From positions 1 through 64,000 of the forward strand of contig JAKSYS010000004.1 of assembly GCA_022925895.1 (NCBI GenBank): a DNA stretch of 64,000 nucleotides, read 5' to 3'. Numbering within the stretch: position 1 is the stretch's first letter; the number at the start of each line of letters is the position of its first letter. Both the position numbers and the translations under genes were made by a program. The notes under the pieces were generated by a model that was given only the letters and a program-made list of their open reading frames with translations, did no database searches and was not told the DNA's origin. Below, piece by piece: positions 11,820 through 23,900 of the stretch. The DNA comes from Fragilaria crotonensis (Eukaryota > Bacillariophyta > Fragilariophyceae > Fragilariales > Fragilariaceae).

Positions 11820-14800
11820 CAGCTGGTTTTCTGTTCTAAAATCCGGGCGCACGTCCCAGTATTAATTCTACGCTAGACCGATTTCACTGCCAATATGACG
11901 TCACGAGGGCGGGACTTTGTCGTGTTGGAAGCAAGGCTTCCACAATGAGATTTTCAAGCCGTCGTTTGCAACATTTCCATTCTAATCTATAGATTTACCT
12001 CCTGCAGTCACCTTCCTATGTAACTCAGTGAACCTACTGTTGGTGATAAATCTATAGATACAATGGTTGACAAAGGTAAATATGCTATTTTGACTGATGC
12101 CGTCATGCTACTTCGAACAGACATCACGTATGGTCCGAGATTGTCAAATTGCTGGCTTCCTGCATCAACTTGGGCTGAAGCTTTAGGGAGATTTGATGTC
12201 AATGCGTCCCTTGGCGTCATTGATGTAAGAAGGTTCAATACAGGGATGTCCAAGTCGGCTTCTTTCGGAGAATTGATGCACCGATTTGATGGATCAAACA
12301 CAACAGGAGTGTTCAGAGTCACATACAAGAACACATTCTATTACTACTTCACAGAGAAATCAAGGCAGATACGGTACCCATGTCCACTTAACAGTGCATG
12401 GAACGAAAAGTAATGGAAGCAGCCGCAAATGTGCTAGTCATTCCAAGCACAAGATCAAGACCCGCTCTCGACACAATGATAACTACACCTGTCAACACGG
12501 AGGCTACAACGGGAGGAAGGATCGGAGACATTGTTGAGCAATCACCGAGCAAACGAGCAAGGATAGGAGATACTGGTGCGGCCGCTGTAATGATTGCTGC
12601 TGATGCTTCTAGCTCAAGTTACTGGCCATGTAGCCCAGAGGCATACCGAGTGTTCAAACCACCAAAGAAACATGGGACAACGAATTGCGAGGATGGGAAT
12701 GATACTGATTTCGATTCTGAAACTCCAATGGAAGCACTTCAGAGAAGGATTGTACTGCTTCAAAGCGTTCATGAGGAAGAAAATAATTGGAGGAATGTTG
12801 TGCAAGGTAGAGATATCGACAACGTGTGTACCAAAGCTGAGATATGCGCTGTCAGGCAAAGGGCGACGTTTCTTTGTTATGCGTACCGATTGGCTCTTGC
12901 AAAAATGAATGAATGGACGTGGCAAGACTGTTGCACTGAATCTTGTAAGGTATTGAACACTGTTGGTATGACGCAAGCAACCTTCTATAAAACCATCGCA
13001 AATTGGAACATTGTGTTCCGTAATTTTGAATGCTTCCCAAACCCAAACTTGTCTGTTCAGTGTGGAAACGACCTCTTCCTCGAGTTCTCGAAGTGTTTCC
13101 ATGCGCAAAGGAGCAGATTGTTGCATTTGGCGTCGAGAACTTGTCACATCTTTCAATTGAAGCAGTCTATCAATTCGTTCATTCGTCTGTAATCCCAAGG
13201 CTGGCTGCGTTGTGGAAACGTGAATCGGTAGTAGACGAAGATACTGCAGAAACGTCAACATTGAGTACAAGTACTACAGCCATTAATCCTACTAGCAATC
13301 CTGTCGATGTCGATCAAGATGAGGATGATATTGCGCTATTCCTTCGCGCACATAGACTTAAAAACATGAGCTTCACAACAGCATGGCGCTGGATGCGATT
13401 ACTCGGATTCAAGTATGATACGAGAAGGAAGAGCTTCTACGTCGATGGCCATGAACGTGAAGATGTTGTCGCACATCGAAATGCATTCTGCAAGAACTAC
13501 CTTACCGTGCTTGAGCCACGTTGTCGGCGTTGGATTCAGCTTCCACTCAGTGAAGCTGCTACGATCAAGACCTTAGACACAGATTTCGGACATCATTACT
13601 ATGATATTATATCTGATGAGACTCGGGTTGAGTTTCACGTTGACTATTGGAAGAATTGCATATCAAGAATCAAAAGGGGAGAAGAGGCAGCGCGAGATGT
13701 TGAAGCAAAAACAAGCATACGAGTGTCATCATCAGTCAGGCCCTTGATGATTATTGGTCAAGATGAGTCTGTCTTCGCGCAGTATCTACTGTCCTCCAAA
13801 CAATGGGTTGGGCCAAAGGACAAGTGCCACTTCTGCCCAAGTCGGAGGGCGATGGGTATATGCTTTCTGCGTTCGTGTCACGCGAATTCGGCTTTGGCAG
13901 GCAGATGACAGAGGATGAGTTACAAAGAGTGAATATGGCAAGGCAAACAGCAGCTCTCGGCGGTGGAAATTACCTCGATACAACAGCTGCGATGGAAATC
14001 TTGGGAACAACGAGGAAGCCGATTTTGTTGGAATCCCCCTTCGTAAAATACTTGTTCATCGGAATCAATAATCAGGGTTATTGGAATTCATACCACATGA
14101 GTCTTCAGCTTGAGGATGTGGTTGATTGCCTACGAATCCTATATCCAAGCTTCGATTTTGTATTTTTGTTCGATCATTCTCAGGGACACGCTCGCAAACG
14201 TGATGGTGCACTCAGTGCGATCAACATGCAAAAGAACTTTGGAGGATCAAAACAGCAGATGAGAGACACAGTCATAATGTCACAAGAGGGTTATCTGGGC
14301 ACACACTCACCAACCCTGGGCATCGGAGACACACAGTCAATGGTATTCAATACTGACGACTGTGGCCCATGGTATTTGACACCAGAGCAACGTGACTTAC
14401 AACGTCATGATCGAATAATGGGGAAAAGAAGCAAGCCAATTGAAAAAACAAAGAAGACCCTTCTTGAAGAGCTCAACGAAAAGGGTGTGACGCTCCAACA
14501 AAAACGCGGGTACACTAAAGCCGAACTTCAGGAATTGGCAAGAAACAATTCAATCGAAACTCACAAAGAAGTCGACAAAATCCTATCTGGATGGGAAGGA
14601 AAATCTAAAGGCATGCTACAAGTTCTGTGGGAAAGAGGACTGATTGATCCAAGTGAGTTAGATAAATACACTGTCGACGGAAAGAAAGACACAATTTCAG
14701 GAAGATTGACTTACGGTATTCCCTACGCCATCTCATCGCAGAGTGTGCTGATTTCAAGGATGAGGAAACGGCACTTCAGTACCTTGGATCTCAGCTGGGC

Positions 14801-15384
14801 ATCACGGTACTTCTAACACCAAAGTTCCATGCCGAATTAGCAGGGAAGGCATTGAATTTTGCTGGGGTCACGCAAAGGCTTTCTACCGACGGGTTCCTGT
14901 ATCTCAAAAGAGGACGAGAGAATTTCAAACAACTTGTGAGAGATTCAACGTGTTCAATCAAGGAGTTGACCAAAGAAAGGATGGGAAAGTTTGCTTCGAG
15001 AGCACGCGCATATATTTGTACTTACCATCATCTTTTTGAGTCAGCAGAGAATGAGGCAGCAAGGTCGTACCCACAACTTCATCGCCACAAGTATAACAGA
15101 AGATCAAGGACTTCTGTACTCCGAAATCCAACGCCTGATGAAATTGTTCAAGTCTCACAGGTGTGCATTGGACTTCGATCGTGGCTTCGTCAACAGTGCA
15201 CTCAAAGAAGCAAAGACAAGAAACGAGGAGGACGAGGTGTGATCATCATGTCGACAGAGATGGATTTTTATGGTCGCAGGAGACAGCTGCTACTAAAACT
15301 TGATAAAGGATATGGAAATAATATGCGTGCATGGTACGAATTGTACACAACCTACGTTCGGACGCTTCAACGAAAAACCAGCTG
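11820..15384 (+). mobile_element. Tc1/mariner-type DNA transposon 2 (3.6 kb), ends intact
   Basis: The terminal inverted repeats are CAGCTGGTTTT (11820-11830) and AAAACCAGCTG (15374-15384), flanked by TA (11818-11819 and 15385-15386). Its transposase is homologous throughout to that of element 1 but clearly diverged, so this is a separate, older split within the family rather than a recent duplicate. A perfect ATCTATAGAT word occurs twice just before the first start codon (about 11989 and 12048). Confidence 0.82.
12063..15242 (+). pseudogene. Large DDE transposase of Tc1/mariner-type element 2, frame interrupted
   Basis: An ATG at 12063 opens a 116-codon frame. The main coding blocks follow at 12398-13192, 13030-13908, 13803-14816 and 14852-15242 in changing frames. 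Motifs in order: TWQDCCTES (about 12915), WRWMRLLGFKYDTRRKSFYVDGHE (13390-13455), IIGQDESVFAQY (Asp 1, about 13760), FLFDHSQGHARK (Asp 2, about 14170), a helix-turn stretch with GWEGKSKGMLQVLWERGLIDP (14590-14655), IEFCWGHAKAFYRR (Glu, about 14855) and MKLFKSHRCALDFDRGF (15135-15190). All are shared with element 1 in the same order. About four frame changes are needed. Whether they are mutations or small introns cannot be decided from sequence alone. Confidence 0.75.
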
Positions 15385-15386
15385 TA

Positions 15387-15770
15387 CAAGTACCGCAGCT
15401 TCATCCTGTCCTGGTGCATTTAAAGAAGGTGCAACATTGGAAAGTAGCGAGCTCTAACGGCAATTTGCGAACATTCCTTTGTGATACTTACAGGACTTGT
15501 GCATTCGATCATCTAAGTATGCAAGCATCATAATTTAAGTATTGCGTGGACTTAGAAAGTCACATACAAACGATACCTTACTAACTTAACGCTTAAATGC
15601 CGGCTATCCTCCTATTCGCAGGATATCTCCACTTCAATCATTGATAATGTATTCAGACGTGTTGTTCACCAAAGGCACCCCAGGATCTGCTGCATAGAAT
15701 GCACATTTCACACGTATTCTTCGGTCACCTCACAATTTTCGAACTTAGTCAGGTTGTTGCCTTAAAAACG
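15387..15770. promoter_or_regulatory. Upstream region of the proline-rich secreted protein gene
   Basis: No coding region is credible. It presumably holds the promoter and 5' leader of the gene starting at 15771. No convincing TATA box is seen. A TC-rich stretch lies near 15690-15730. Confidence 0.35.
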
Positions 15771-17864
15771 ATGAAATTCAACTCTCTCGCTCTGGCATGT
15801 GCCATCCTATCTGCATCTTCGGATCTTGCCGTTGCAAGGAAGATCGAAAATGCTAACACTCTTTTCAAGGACGACCAGAACTACTGGAACCGCCTCCTCA
15901 GTACTGATGGTTCAATTCCAGTGGAACCTCCTGTTGAGCCGCCAGTGGAACCTCCTGTTGAGCCGCCAGTGGAACCTCCTGTTGAGCCGCCAGTGGAACC
16001 TCCTGTTGAGCCGCCAGTTGAACCTCCTGTTGAGCCGCCAGTTGAAACTCCTGTCGAGCCGCCAGTTGAAACTCCTGTTGAGCCGCCAGTTGAAACTCCT
16101 GTTGAGCCGCCAGTTGAAACTCCTGTTGAGCCGCCAGTTGAAACTCCTGTCGAGCCGCCAGTTGAAACTCCTGTTGAGCCGCCTGTTGAGTCGCCAGTCG
16201 AGCCGCCAGTCGAGCCGCCAGTCGAGTCGCCAGTCGAGCCGCCAGTCGAGTCGCCAGTCGAGCCACCAGTCGAGCCACCAGTCGAGCCACCAGTCGAGCC
16301 ACCAGTTGAGTCACCAGTTGAGCCGCCTGTGGAACCGTCTGGTACTCCATCGCCCACCAAGTCCATGAAGGGATCCCCTGCACCATCTACATCCGGAGGC
16401 AACGGCAATCCTTCACCGACGACTCCAGCACCAACCAAATCAATCAAGGGTACTCCAACGCCGGGTGGAAGCGTTGCGCCTGTCCCTGGTCCTCCTGTCA
16501 CGCCTGACACTCCAGCGCCCACCAAGTCCACGAAAGGATCCCCCGCACCATCTACTTCCGGAGGCAATGGCAATCCTTCCCCGACGACTCCATCGCCAAC
16601 CAAATCGATAAAGGGTACTCCAACTCCAGGTGGAACTGCCGCTCCCGTGGCTGGTCCTACCGTTGCTCCCGTAGCTGGCCCTCCCGTTGCTCCCGTAGCT
16701 GGCCCTCCCGTCGCTCCCGTGGCTGGACCTCCTGTCTCGCCTGTGGCTGGTCCTCCTTCCGGAGGCTCAACTGGTGGAACTCCAGCGCCAACCAAGTCGA
16801 TTAAGACAACTCCTACGCCAAGCGGCGGCATCGCACCTGTTGAGGGTCCTCCTTCCGGTGGCTCCACTGGTGGAACTCCAGCGCCAACAAAGTCGATTAA
16901 GACAACTCCAACGCCAAGCGGAGGCATAGCACCTGTTGAGGGTCCTCCTTCCGGTGGCTCCACTGGTGGAACTCCAGCGCCAACCAAGTCGATTAAGACA
17001 ACTCCTACGCCAAGCGGAGGCATCGCACCTGTTGAGGGTCCTCCTTCCGGGGGAAAAGGATCGCCTTCTCCTTCAGGAGGCTCAATTGGTGGATCTCCAG
17101 CACCAACCAAGTCGATTAAGACTACTCCTACGTCAAGTGGAGGCGTCGCGCCGGTGGAAGAACCTACTTCTGGAGGCTCCGGCGGAACGCCAGGACCAAC
17201 TAAGTCAATCAAGGCAAGTCCTACGTCTGGTTCAGGTGGGGAAGGATCACCCTCATCTGGTGGAGGCGTCGCGCCGGTGGAGGAACCTACTTCTGGAGGC
17301 TCCGGCGGAACTCCAGGACCCACTAAGTCAATCAAGGCAAGTCCAACGTCTGGTTCAGGTGGGGAAGGATCACCCTCATCTGGTGGAGGCGTCGCGCCGG
17401 TGGAAGAACCTACTTCTGGAGGCTCCGGCGGAACTCCAGGACCCACTAAGTCAATCAAGGCAAGTCCAACGTCTGGTTCAGGTGGGGAAGGATCACCCTC
17501 ATCTGGTGGAGGCGTCGCGCCGGTGGAGGAACCTACTTCTGGAGGCTCCGGCGGAACTCCAGGACCAACTAAGTCAATCAAGACAAGTCCTACGTCTGGT
17601 TCAGGTGGGGAAGGATCACCCTCATCTGGTGGAGGCGTCGCGCCGGTGGAAGAACCTACTTCTGGAGGCTCCGGCGGAACTCCAGGACCATCAAAGTCGA
17701 TCAAGACAAGTCCCACGTCTGGTTCAGGTGTGGAAGGGTCACCCACATCTGGTGGAGACGTTGCGCCTGTGGACGAACCTACCTATGCCGTCGACGGAAC
17801 TCCAGGACCATCGAAGTCGATCAAGCAAGGCACGCGTCGTCTTTCGAGGCGAGTCGTTCATTAA
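15771..17864 (+). CDS. Secreted Pro/Val/Glu- and PTKSIK-repeat protein (cell-wall or matrix type)
   Basis: The frame from the ATG at 15771 gives 697 aa. The first 22 residues form a signal peptide (MKFNSLALACAILSAS, cut near AVA-RK). Residues about 45-190 are an almost pure PVEPPVE(T/S) tandem array built from a 24-bp DNA unit. From about 190, longer modules follow, each with a P(T/S)KSIKxxP core set in Gly/Ser/Pro/Thr. The last five modules are near-identical 41-residue (123-bp) units (17157-17770). The protein ends KQGTRRLSRRVVH, a basic tail. Evenly spaced Ser-Lys pairs in a secreted, low-complexity chain recall diatom frustule or mucilage proteins such as silaffin-like proteins. That role is inference. 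The ATG at 15699 would put 24 residues before the signal peptide and is less likely. Open frames on the opposite strand are composition artefacts. Confidence 0.8.
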   Translation: MKFNSLALACAILSASSDLAVARKIENANTLFKDDQNYWNRLLSTDGSIPVEPPVEPPVEPPVEPPVEPPVEPPVEPPVEPPVEPPVEPPVETPVEPPVETPVEPPVETPVEPPVETPVEPPVETPVEPPVETPVEPPVESPVEPPVEPPVESPVEPPVESPVEPPVEPPVEPPVEPPVESPVEPPVEPSGTPSPTKSMKGSPAPSTSGGNGNPSPTTPAPTKSIKGTPTPGGSVAPVPGPPVTPDTPAPTKSTKGSPAPSTSGGNGNPSPTTPSPTKSIKGTPTPGGTAAPVAGPTVAPVAGPPVAPVAGPPVAPVAGPPVSPVAGPPSGGSTGGTPAPTKSIKTTPTPSGGIAPVEGPPSGGSTGGTPAPTKSIKTTPTPSGGIAPVEGPPSGGSTGGTPAPTKSIKTTPTPSGGIAPVEGPPSGGKGSPSPSGGSIGGSPAPTKSIKTTPTSSGGVAPVEEPTSGGSGGTPGPTKSIKASPTSGSGGEGSPSSGGGVAPVEEPTSGGSGGTPGPTKSIKASPTSGSGGEGSPSSGGGVAPVEEPTSGGSGGTPGPTKSIKASPTSGSGGEGSPSSGGGVAPVEEPTSGGSGGTPGPTKSIKTSPTSGSGGEGSPSSGGGVAPVEEPTSGGSGGTPGPSKSIKTSPTSGSGVEGSPTSGGDVAPVDEPTYAVDGTPGPSKSIKQGTRRLSRRVVH
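15919..16330. repeat. 24-bp coding minisatellite (PVEPP array)
   Basis: Tandem 24-bp units (CCTCCTGTTGAGCCGCCAGT core) encode PPVEPPVE. The left units are nearly identical. Units to the right differ at GAA/GAG, GTT/GTC and CCT/TCG positions, which gives PVETP and PVESP variants. The graded change suggests expansion from the left. Confidence 0.85.
17157..17770. repeat. 123-bp coding tandem repeat, about five units
   Basis: Units repeat with an exact 123-bp period (for example AACCTACTTCTGGAGG at 17161, 17284 and 17407). Units 1-4 are almost identical. The fifth has diverged (VEGSPTSGGDVAPVDEP). The array is inside the gene at 15771-17864 and keeps frame. Confidence 0.85.
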
Positions 17865-18241
17865 TTCATAATTACACATTGTTAGTGGTGCGCGGGATTT
17901 CCTACATCAGGTGCAAGTCAAATCAAGAAAGCTATAACAAGACATCCAAAGATAATATAGCGATTAGCCATAATGCATAATTCATAAAGATTGTTGTGAT
18001 TCATGGTCGGCGCCTCGGCCTATTCTAGTATGTTCAAGGTTCAAGTACAAATTTGTGTCGTGCTTGAGTGCTACACGAGATATCGCTGAGGAAACAGAGG
18101 TTTGAGAGATTCTAGGTCTGGATTACTGTATCGTATTCTTAGTACCTGCTACTGTATGCATAGCAGTCTCGGATTGGTTCTACTTTACATAGAGTCAATA
18201 ATCAAGTACTAGCTAGCTAGTACATGCCAGTATTTTTTATG
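17865..18241. other. 3' flank of the repeat-protein gene, up to copia I; no gene seen
   Basis: This presumably includes the 3' UTR of the gene ending at 17864. An AT-rich stretch follows the stop. No coding region or structured RNA is recognised. Confidence 0.4.
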
Positions 18242-18246
18242 GAGCA

Positions 18247-18571
18247 AATTGAAACCTACGCTGCACTGGACTGCGATGCCATCGTTGTACTGTGCTACTG
18301 TGAGGTCATCCACTGAAACGAGAAACACGATACGCTGTACTGTCCCGTCTCTAATTAATTTCGTACGAACTACCCGACAAAAAGGTTGGAATGTCAAATG
18401 CCATTTGACACGTTCGACGAGTTTGTCGTTCGAACGATCGAGTGCCAATTTTACTGTAGCTTATAATTTCTCAGAATGTACTTTGTGTGAAACCTTCCTA
18501 CAGTAATTTTCCTACGGTACTACGTACTATTTTCTATGATTAGAGTATCATCTCCGGTGATAGTCTCAAGT
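18247..18571 (+). repeat. 5' LTR of copia I
   Basis: It starts AATTGAAACCTACGCTG and ends GATAGTCTCAAGT, and matches 25104-25441. It is preceded by GAGCA. The priming region begins GGTTATTTTGCCC at 18572. Confidence 0.88.
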
Positions 18572-18889
18572 GGTTATTTTGCCCAATCTATAGGCTAACT
18601 CCCTCACGCTTCCTACCAGGCAAGCCAATTCCTCTTCTAAGGAATTTGTTGTGTCCTTTCCAAGGACACTCAGGTTGATCCTTTCCAAGGATCTGTTCTC
18701 CGATTGCTCCGCAATCATCTACGCTGCAGTTCTAAGTCAATGCAGTTGACCACTCTACAGTTACCAACCAAGCAAGTCTCTCCGAGCGCCTAAGTTACCA
18801 ACTAGGCTACTTATTCTACATTAAATAGCACGCCGTGCTAGTAGTTCTACTCAAGACCTTTCCAAGCTCTCCTTTCTGATCTCTCCGAG

Positions 18890-20404
18890 ATGGTGTCTCC
18901 GACTCCAACTTCTGACCCCATCACCGCGTCACCGACGCCACTTGTCTCCGACCCTATTGTCGCCTCTGATAGGCCCGATAAGCCCATTATGGGCAACATT
19001 GTTCCCCTTTCCAGGGATGATTGGTCCGCTTGGACTGGCAGCAAGCCAGCTCCTGGTTGGGTCGGCCTCGATCCGAGCGCCGCCAATGACATCACGTCAC
19101 CAAACCAACTCCGTCCTGTCCATGCCTCCGCCTCACAAAAGGGGTACAACTTTCATTGTACCGGCATGACAACCCTCTTTACCCAAGCGAGCAGTCTTGT
19201 CGACTTCCAGAACGCCGTTTGGGACCATCTTGTTGATTGCGGGATGGACACCATCGCTTACCTCCCTGATCCTGAGAGCTCGTCCGTGATGACAAACGTC
19301 GTCAGGAGCCAGTCTTGCTACACCGTCGCGACAGCGAAGACTCTCAGCTCCCAGCAACTCCTTCGTTACAACAAGTACGACAAGTCAAACAACCTCGCCG
19401 CCACCAAGTTTCTTCTTTCCTCTCTCGATCCGGCTCTCATGAGCAAAATCAAAGAGAAAATGGACGACAACGATTTGTTTCATGTCGTCTGGCTCCAGCT
19501 CATCAAGACAATCCAGTTGACGTCGATCGAGCGCTTCGAAGACCTGAAGGCCGCAATCAAGGCCCGTCACCCGTCTCAGTACGCCGGCAAAAACCTCGAA
19601 GCCCTCGCTGCCGACTATTGAAAGGACGCACGTGAGCTCACGACGGCAGGTCAGTACGATCACAACCTGACACTTACCATGCTCAAGACCTTTCTTCTGG
19701 CCGGCGGAGCCGGAAACAAAGACTTCCGCTTTCCTCTTTGTTCGACGAAGCAGAAGCTTGACCAGGCGCTCCTCGATATTGGATACAAGGAAAAGTCAGG
19801 CGCCCATGCTCACATGGTCGCCGAGAAATTGACATTCCAAGATATTTGTTGCCAAGCTGAAGACGCGTACCGTATGCAATTTGACAGAAAGGAATGGCCT
19901 CCAGCGAGTCATGCACCTGATGTCCGAGCTCCTTCTGCGACGTTTGGCAATGTCGCAACTGCACCCGCAGGTATCTCCCGAGCCGAGGTACTTACGTTGA
20001 TTCAGTCCCAGGCGTCCGGGACCGAAACTCCAACGAAGAAGGGCAATTGCCACAAGTGTGGAAAACCCGGTCATTGGGCGAACAAGTGTCCGGAGCTCAA
20101 TCGTAAGTCCGGATCGTCCTCCTCCTCTGGGTCCCGCCAGGATCGCACCAACAAACATAAATCCTGGCGCACAATTCCACCACTTCCCAGAACTAGCAAT
20201 TCCAAGAAAGTGAAGGATAAAACCTTCAACTGCTGGTGCGAAACACACACACGACCGCCACTCACACCGGTGGAGAACGTCGTCCTCCCGCTCCGGCACC
20301 GTCGCCAAGAGCAAATCTCATTGTTTTGGCGCCGGATCCTTCTGTTTGGTTGTTTGACTTCCCAGTCAAACCAAACGTTGCGTCTCCTCCTCATTCGCTT
20401 TTAA
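18890..20404 (+). other. Copia I gag region
   Basis: A capsid-like helical region (about 18900-19620, and on to about 19950) is followed by a retroviral-type zinc knuckle CHKCGKPGHWANKC (20048-20089) and a Ser-rich basic tail. The N-terminal part begins with a Ser/Thr/Pro-rich stretch. The zinc knuckle would bind element RNA inside particles. The region is a fossil and is not fully open. Confidence 0.8.
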
Positions 20405-20947
20405 ACCTCATCCGAGGCACAAACCCATGGCTACTTCTTGCCTAGCTACTCCCTTGCTATCTGTGCCTTTGTTCCTAATTTGGTTACTTTGGCTATCTAT
20501 CTTGCGTCCGCCATCCCATGGTCGACCATTTTGGCTTGGGTTGCCAACAATCTTCATCAACTTGTGCTCCGTCACCCAACCGTTGCGTTTGCTCCTACCG
20601 TTTGGATTACTCTTCTCCTTCTTTCGCTCTGACCGCCCAAGTCGTTAACGCAATCTCCCGTTGCTTCGACGGCTCCCTCATCGCCTCCGCTCACTCGAAT
20701 TCAACGTCGTCGCTTCTCGCGACTCCTCAAGGAGTCGTTCGCTCCGCCTCGCTTCAACTCCGGCATCCGAGCCAGCAAGTAACACCGTTCGTATCCTCTC
20801 CGTCTCCGACGACAAGGCTATGTTGCGTCGCGACCTCCAACGGTTGCTGAGCGCGACGACTTTCGTCACTTCGCGACTCTCAAAGAACGCGCACTCCGTC
20901 TTCAACGTCGCGCCGACAAGCTTCGCAACTCTCGTCGCCCTGCTACG

Positions 20948-23900
20948 TTGACGCCTACCACAGGCCAAAAGGGAGAGGGAAACGGCACCACCCAGCGTTC
21001 GTGTCCTTCTTGGTGCTCCAAACGCTCCCGTCCGTCGCAACGAAACGCAAGGTATTGCCCTGTGGCACCCGCCAACTCGCCCGACCCGTTTGCGATCGCT
21101 CCGCTCACGTTTCATCAACGTGTTGCCGCCAACAAAATCCTTTCGCACGTTCATTTGGCATGCCATTCGACGCCGCTTCGTATGGCCCTTCAAGCTCCTG
21201 CACGCATGCGAGAATTGCTCGGCCCCAAAGCAAACACGAGCCCCATCATTTGGGATTCGGGCGCCAGCATTTCGATCAAGCCTGACCTCTCTGATTTTGA
21301 AGGACCCGTCACGTCGCCCGGAACGATCACGCAGCTTAAAGGAATCACCAAAGGTCTGCAGATTAAAGGCCAAGGCAAAGTCACCTGGGCCGTTCACGAT
21401 CAACTCGGCAACTTGCGACTCCTCAAAGTCCCCGCGTTCCATGTTCCAAACATCAAGGTGCGCCTCCTCTCGACGTCAAGTCTCCTCGAGACTTACCCTG
21501 ATGAAACGATCACCATCGAACCGAATCGTCTAAAGCTCAGTGGCATTCCGAACGACGTCAGCCGAGGACCCGTCACTGCAAACGTCAACCCGCAGAACAA
21601 CTTACCAACTTCGGAAGCGTACAACACAACCGATCCTTTCAAGGCCGCTGATGCACTTGTTTCAATCATGAACACCGTCCACGAAAGAAACCTTAACCTC
21701 AGGGAAGCAGAGAAGGAATTGCTTCGTTGGCACTATTGTTTGGGCCATGTTGGTTTCAAAAAGGTGCAATTCATCCTGCGTTCGGGGGTCGTCAGCAAGA
21801 CAGAAGAAAGTCGTCGATTGCAAACCGCTGCGTGTCGACTTACCTCGTTCCCAAAATGCGCTGCCTGCCAATATGGCAAACAACATCGACGTCCGATCCC
21901 TGGCACGACGCCTTCGTCGATCGTCAAAGATAGAGCACACGCTCTTAAAACGGACAACCTTCTCCCTGGTCAACGCATCTCCGTTGAACATTTTATTTGC
22001 AGCACTCGCGGACGTCTACTCACCTCCGCCGGAAAAACGAAACTCGACGACATGTACACTGGCGGCTGCATCTTCGTCGACCACGCCTCCGGCTACATTT
22101 TTGTTGAACATCAAGTGAGTTTGAACTCACACGAAACTTTCAAGGCAAGAGAGAGTTTCGAGCGAATGTGTCGCAACACAGGAGTCACGCCGCAAGAGTA
22201 TCTCACCGACAACTGGAAAACGTTTACGTCTGCCGAGTTCTCTTGCAACCTTTCCGACTTCCAACAAGTCATTCGATTCGCTGGCGTCGGCGCTCACCAT
22301 CACAACAAAATCGCCGAACGCAACATTCGAACCATCATGGCCATCGCACGGACCATGATGTTGCATTCGGCAATCCATTGGCCGGACGTCGCCGATCCCA
22401 CACTCTGGCCCCTCGCCGTCAAGCATGCTGTGTTCATAGTGAACCACATGCCCGACCCACGAACTGGCCTGTCCCCGCACGACGTCTTCACAAAGACTCG
22501 CTGGGAACAGAAGAAATTGATGGACGTCCACGTCTGGGGATGTCCAGTTTACGTCCTCGACAAAATGATCTCGGACGGCAAGAAATTGCCACGTTGCTGG
22601 ACTCCTCGCTCAACTCGCACCGTCAACCTCGGATTCTCCGACAAGCACCCCAGCTCCGTTCCTCTCGTTCTCAATCCTCAGACGGGGTACATCACCCCGC
22701 AGTTTCATATCGTCTTCGACGATTGGTTCGCTACTGTTCCCGCTTCCGCCGACAACCTTCCAAACTTCAACGATGATTGTTGGCAGCTCATGTTCAAAGA
22801 CTCGACGTTCCAATACGTCCTTGATGACGAAGATGAAGAAAGGTTGATTGCTGAGTCTACCGACTACAAACAAGCCAACAAACTCTTTTCCCCAAATGCA
22901 ACGCGTCGCAACTGCTCTCGACAACGCGACTCCTCCTCAGGTTCTCCCAGTTGCTCCTCCTCCGCTGTCAACCCCGTTGCAGCCTCCAAGGGAGCAAATC
23001 GCGACGCCACCACCAGTCATTGTGCCTCCTCCTCCTTCCACTTCGTTGCTAACTCCAAGGGAGGCAACTCCGCAGCCACCCACGTTGATGGCGCCGCAAC
23101 TTCCGACACCGACTCCAGTTAAACTCTTCCAGTCGCCGCCGACTCCAATTCGTCCTACAAACGAAAGTGACAAGGAAGTGAGCGAGCAACCAATCGCTCC
23201 AAAGGCAACAAAGGCAAAGAACACACCCGTCAAGCACGTACCTCGTCGTTCCACTCGCAATCGTTCAGCTCCGGTCCGTCATGGATACGACGGACAACAA
23301 GGACACGGTTACAACGCTGAACTCGACGGCACCTCCCCTCGAATGGCTTTATAACGAAGTCGCTGAGTGCCTTTCACCACCTCCCTCGTCGTATAAGGCA
23401 AGTGTCAGCGATCCTGACACTTTGAGCTTCAACGAAGCGATGAGCAACCGCGACAACATCGAAAAATGGCTGAAAGCTGCAATCGACGAAATTCTAAGTT
23501 TGCAGAAAAACGGTACATGGATCGAAGTGCCGATCACGGAAGCCAAGACTCGAATTTTGCCCGGTACTTGGGTGTTTTGTCGCAAACGTACTCCCGATGG
23601 TACTATCAGTAAGTACAAGGCACGCTACTGTGTAAGAGGCAATCTCCAAAAAGATGTTCAGGAGACTTTTGCCCCAGTTGTGGCTTGGAGTACTGTACGG
23701 TTGTTCCTAGTTCTTTCGCTAACTTTGAACTGGAAAACTTGCACAATCAACTTCAGCAGCGCGTTTGTTCAAGCCCCGCTTTCGGATCCAGTCTGGATCC
23801 ATTTGCCACGTGGATTCCACTCTCCAAGAGGCCACGCCACGTGCCTTCGGCTTTTGAAAAGCCTTTATGGTCTGAGCGTGGCGCCAAGACTTTGGTACCA

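Noticed and set aside
15881-17746. 621-codon open frame on the minus strand across the Pro-rich gene
   Set aside because: It is open only because the coding repeats lack stop complements. The plus-strand frame has the signal peptide and coherent repeats.
20678-21442. 254-codon minus-strand frame inside copia I
   Set aside because: It overlaps the pol region and is a shadow of skewed codon composition.
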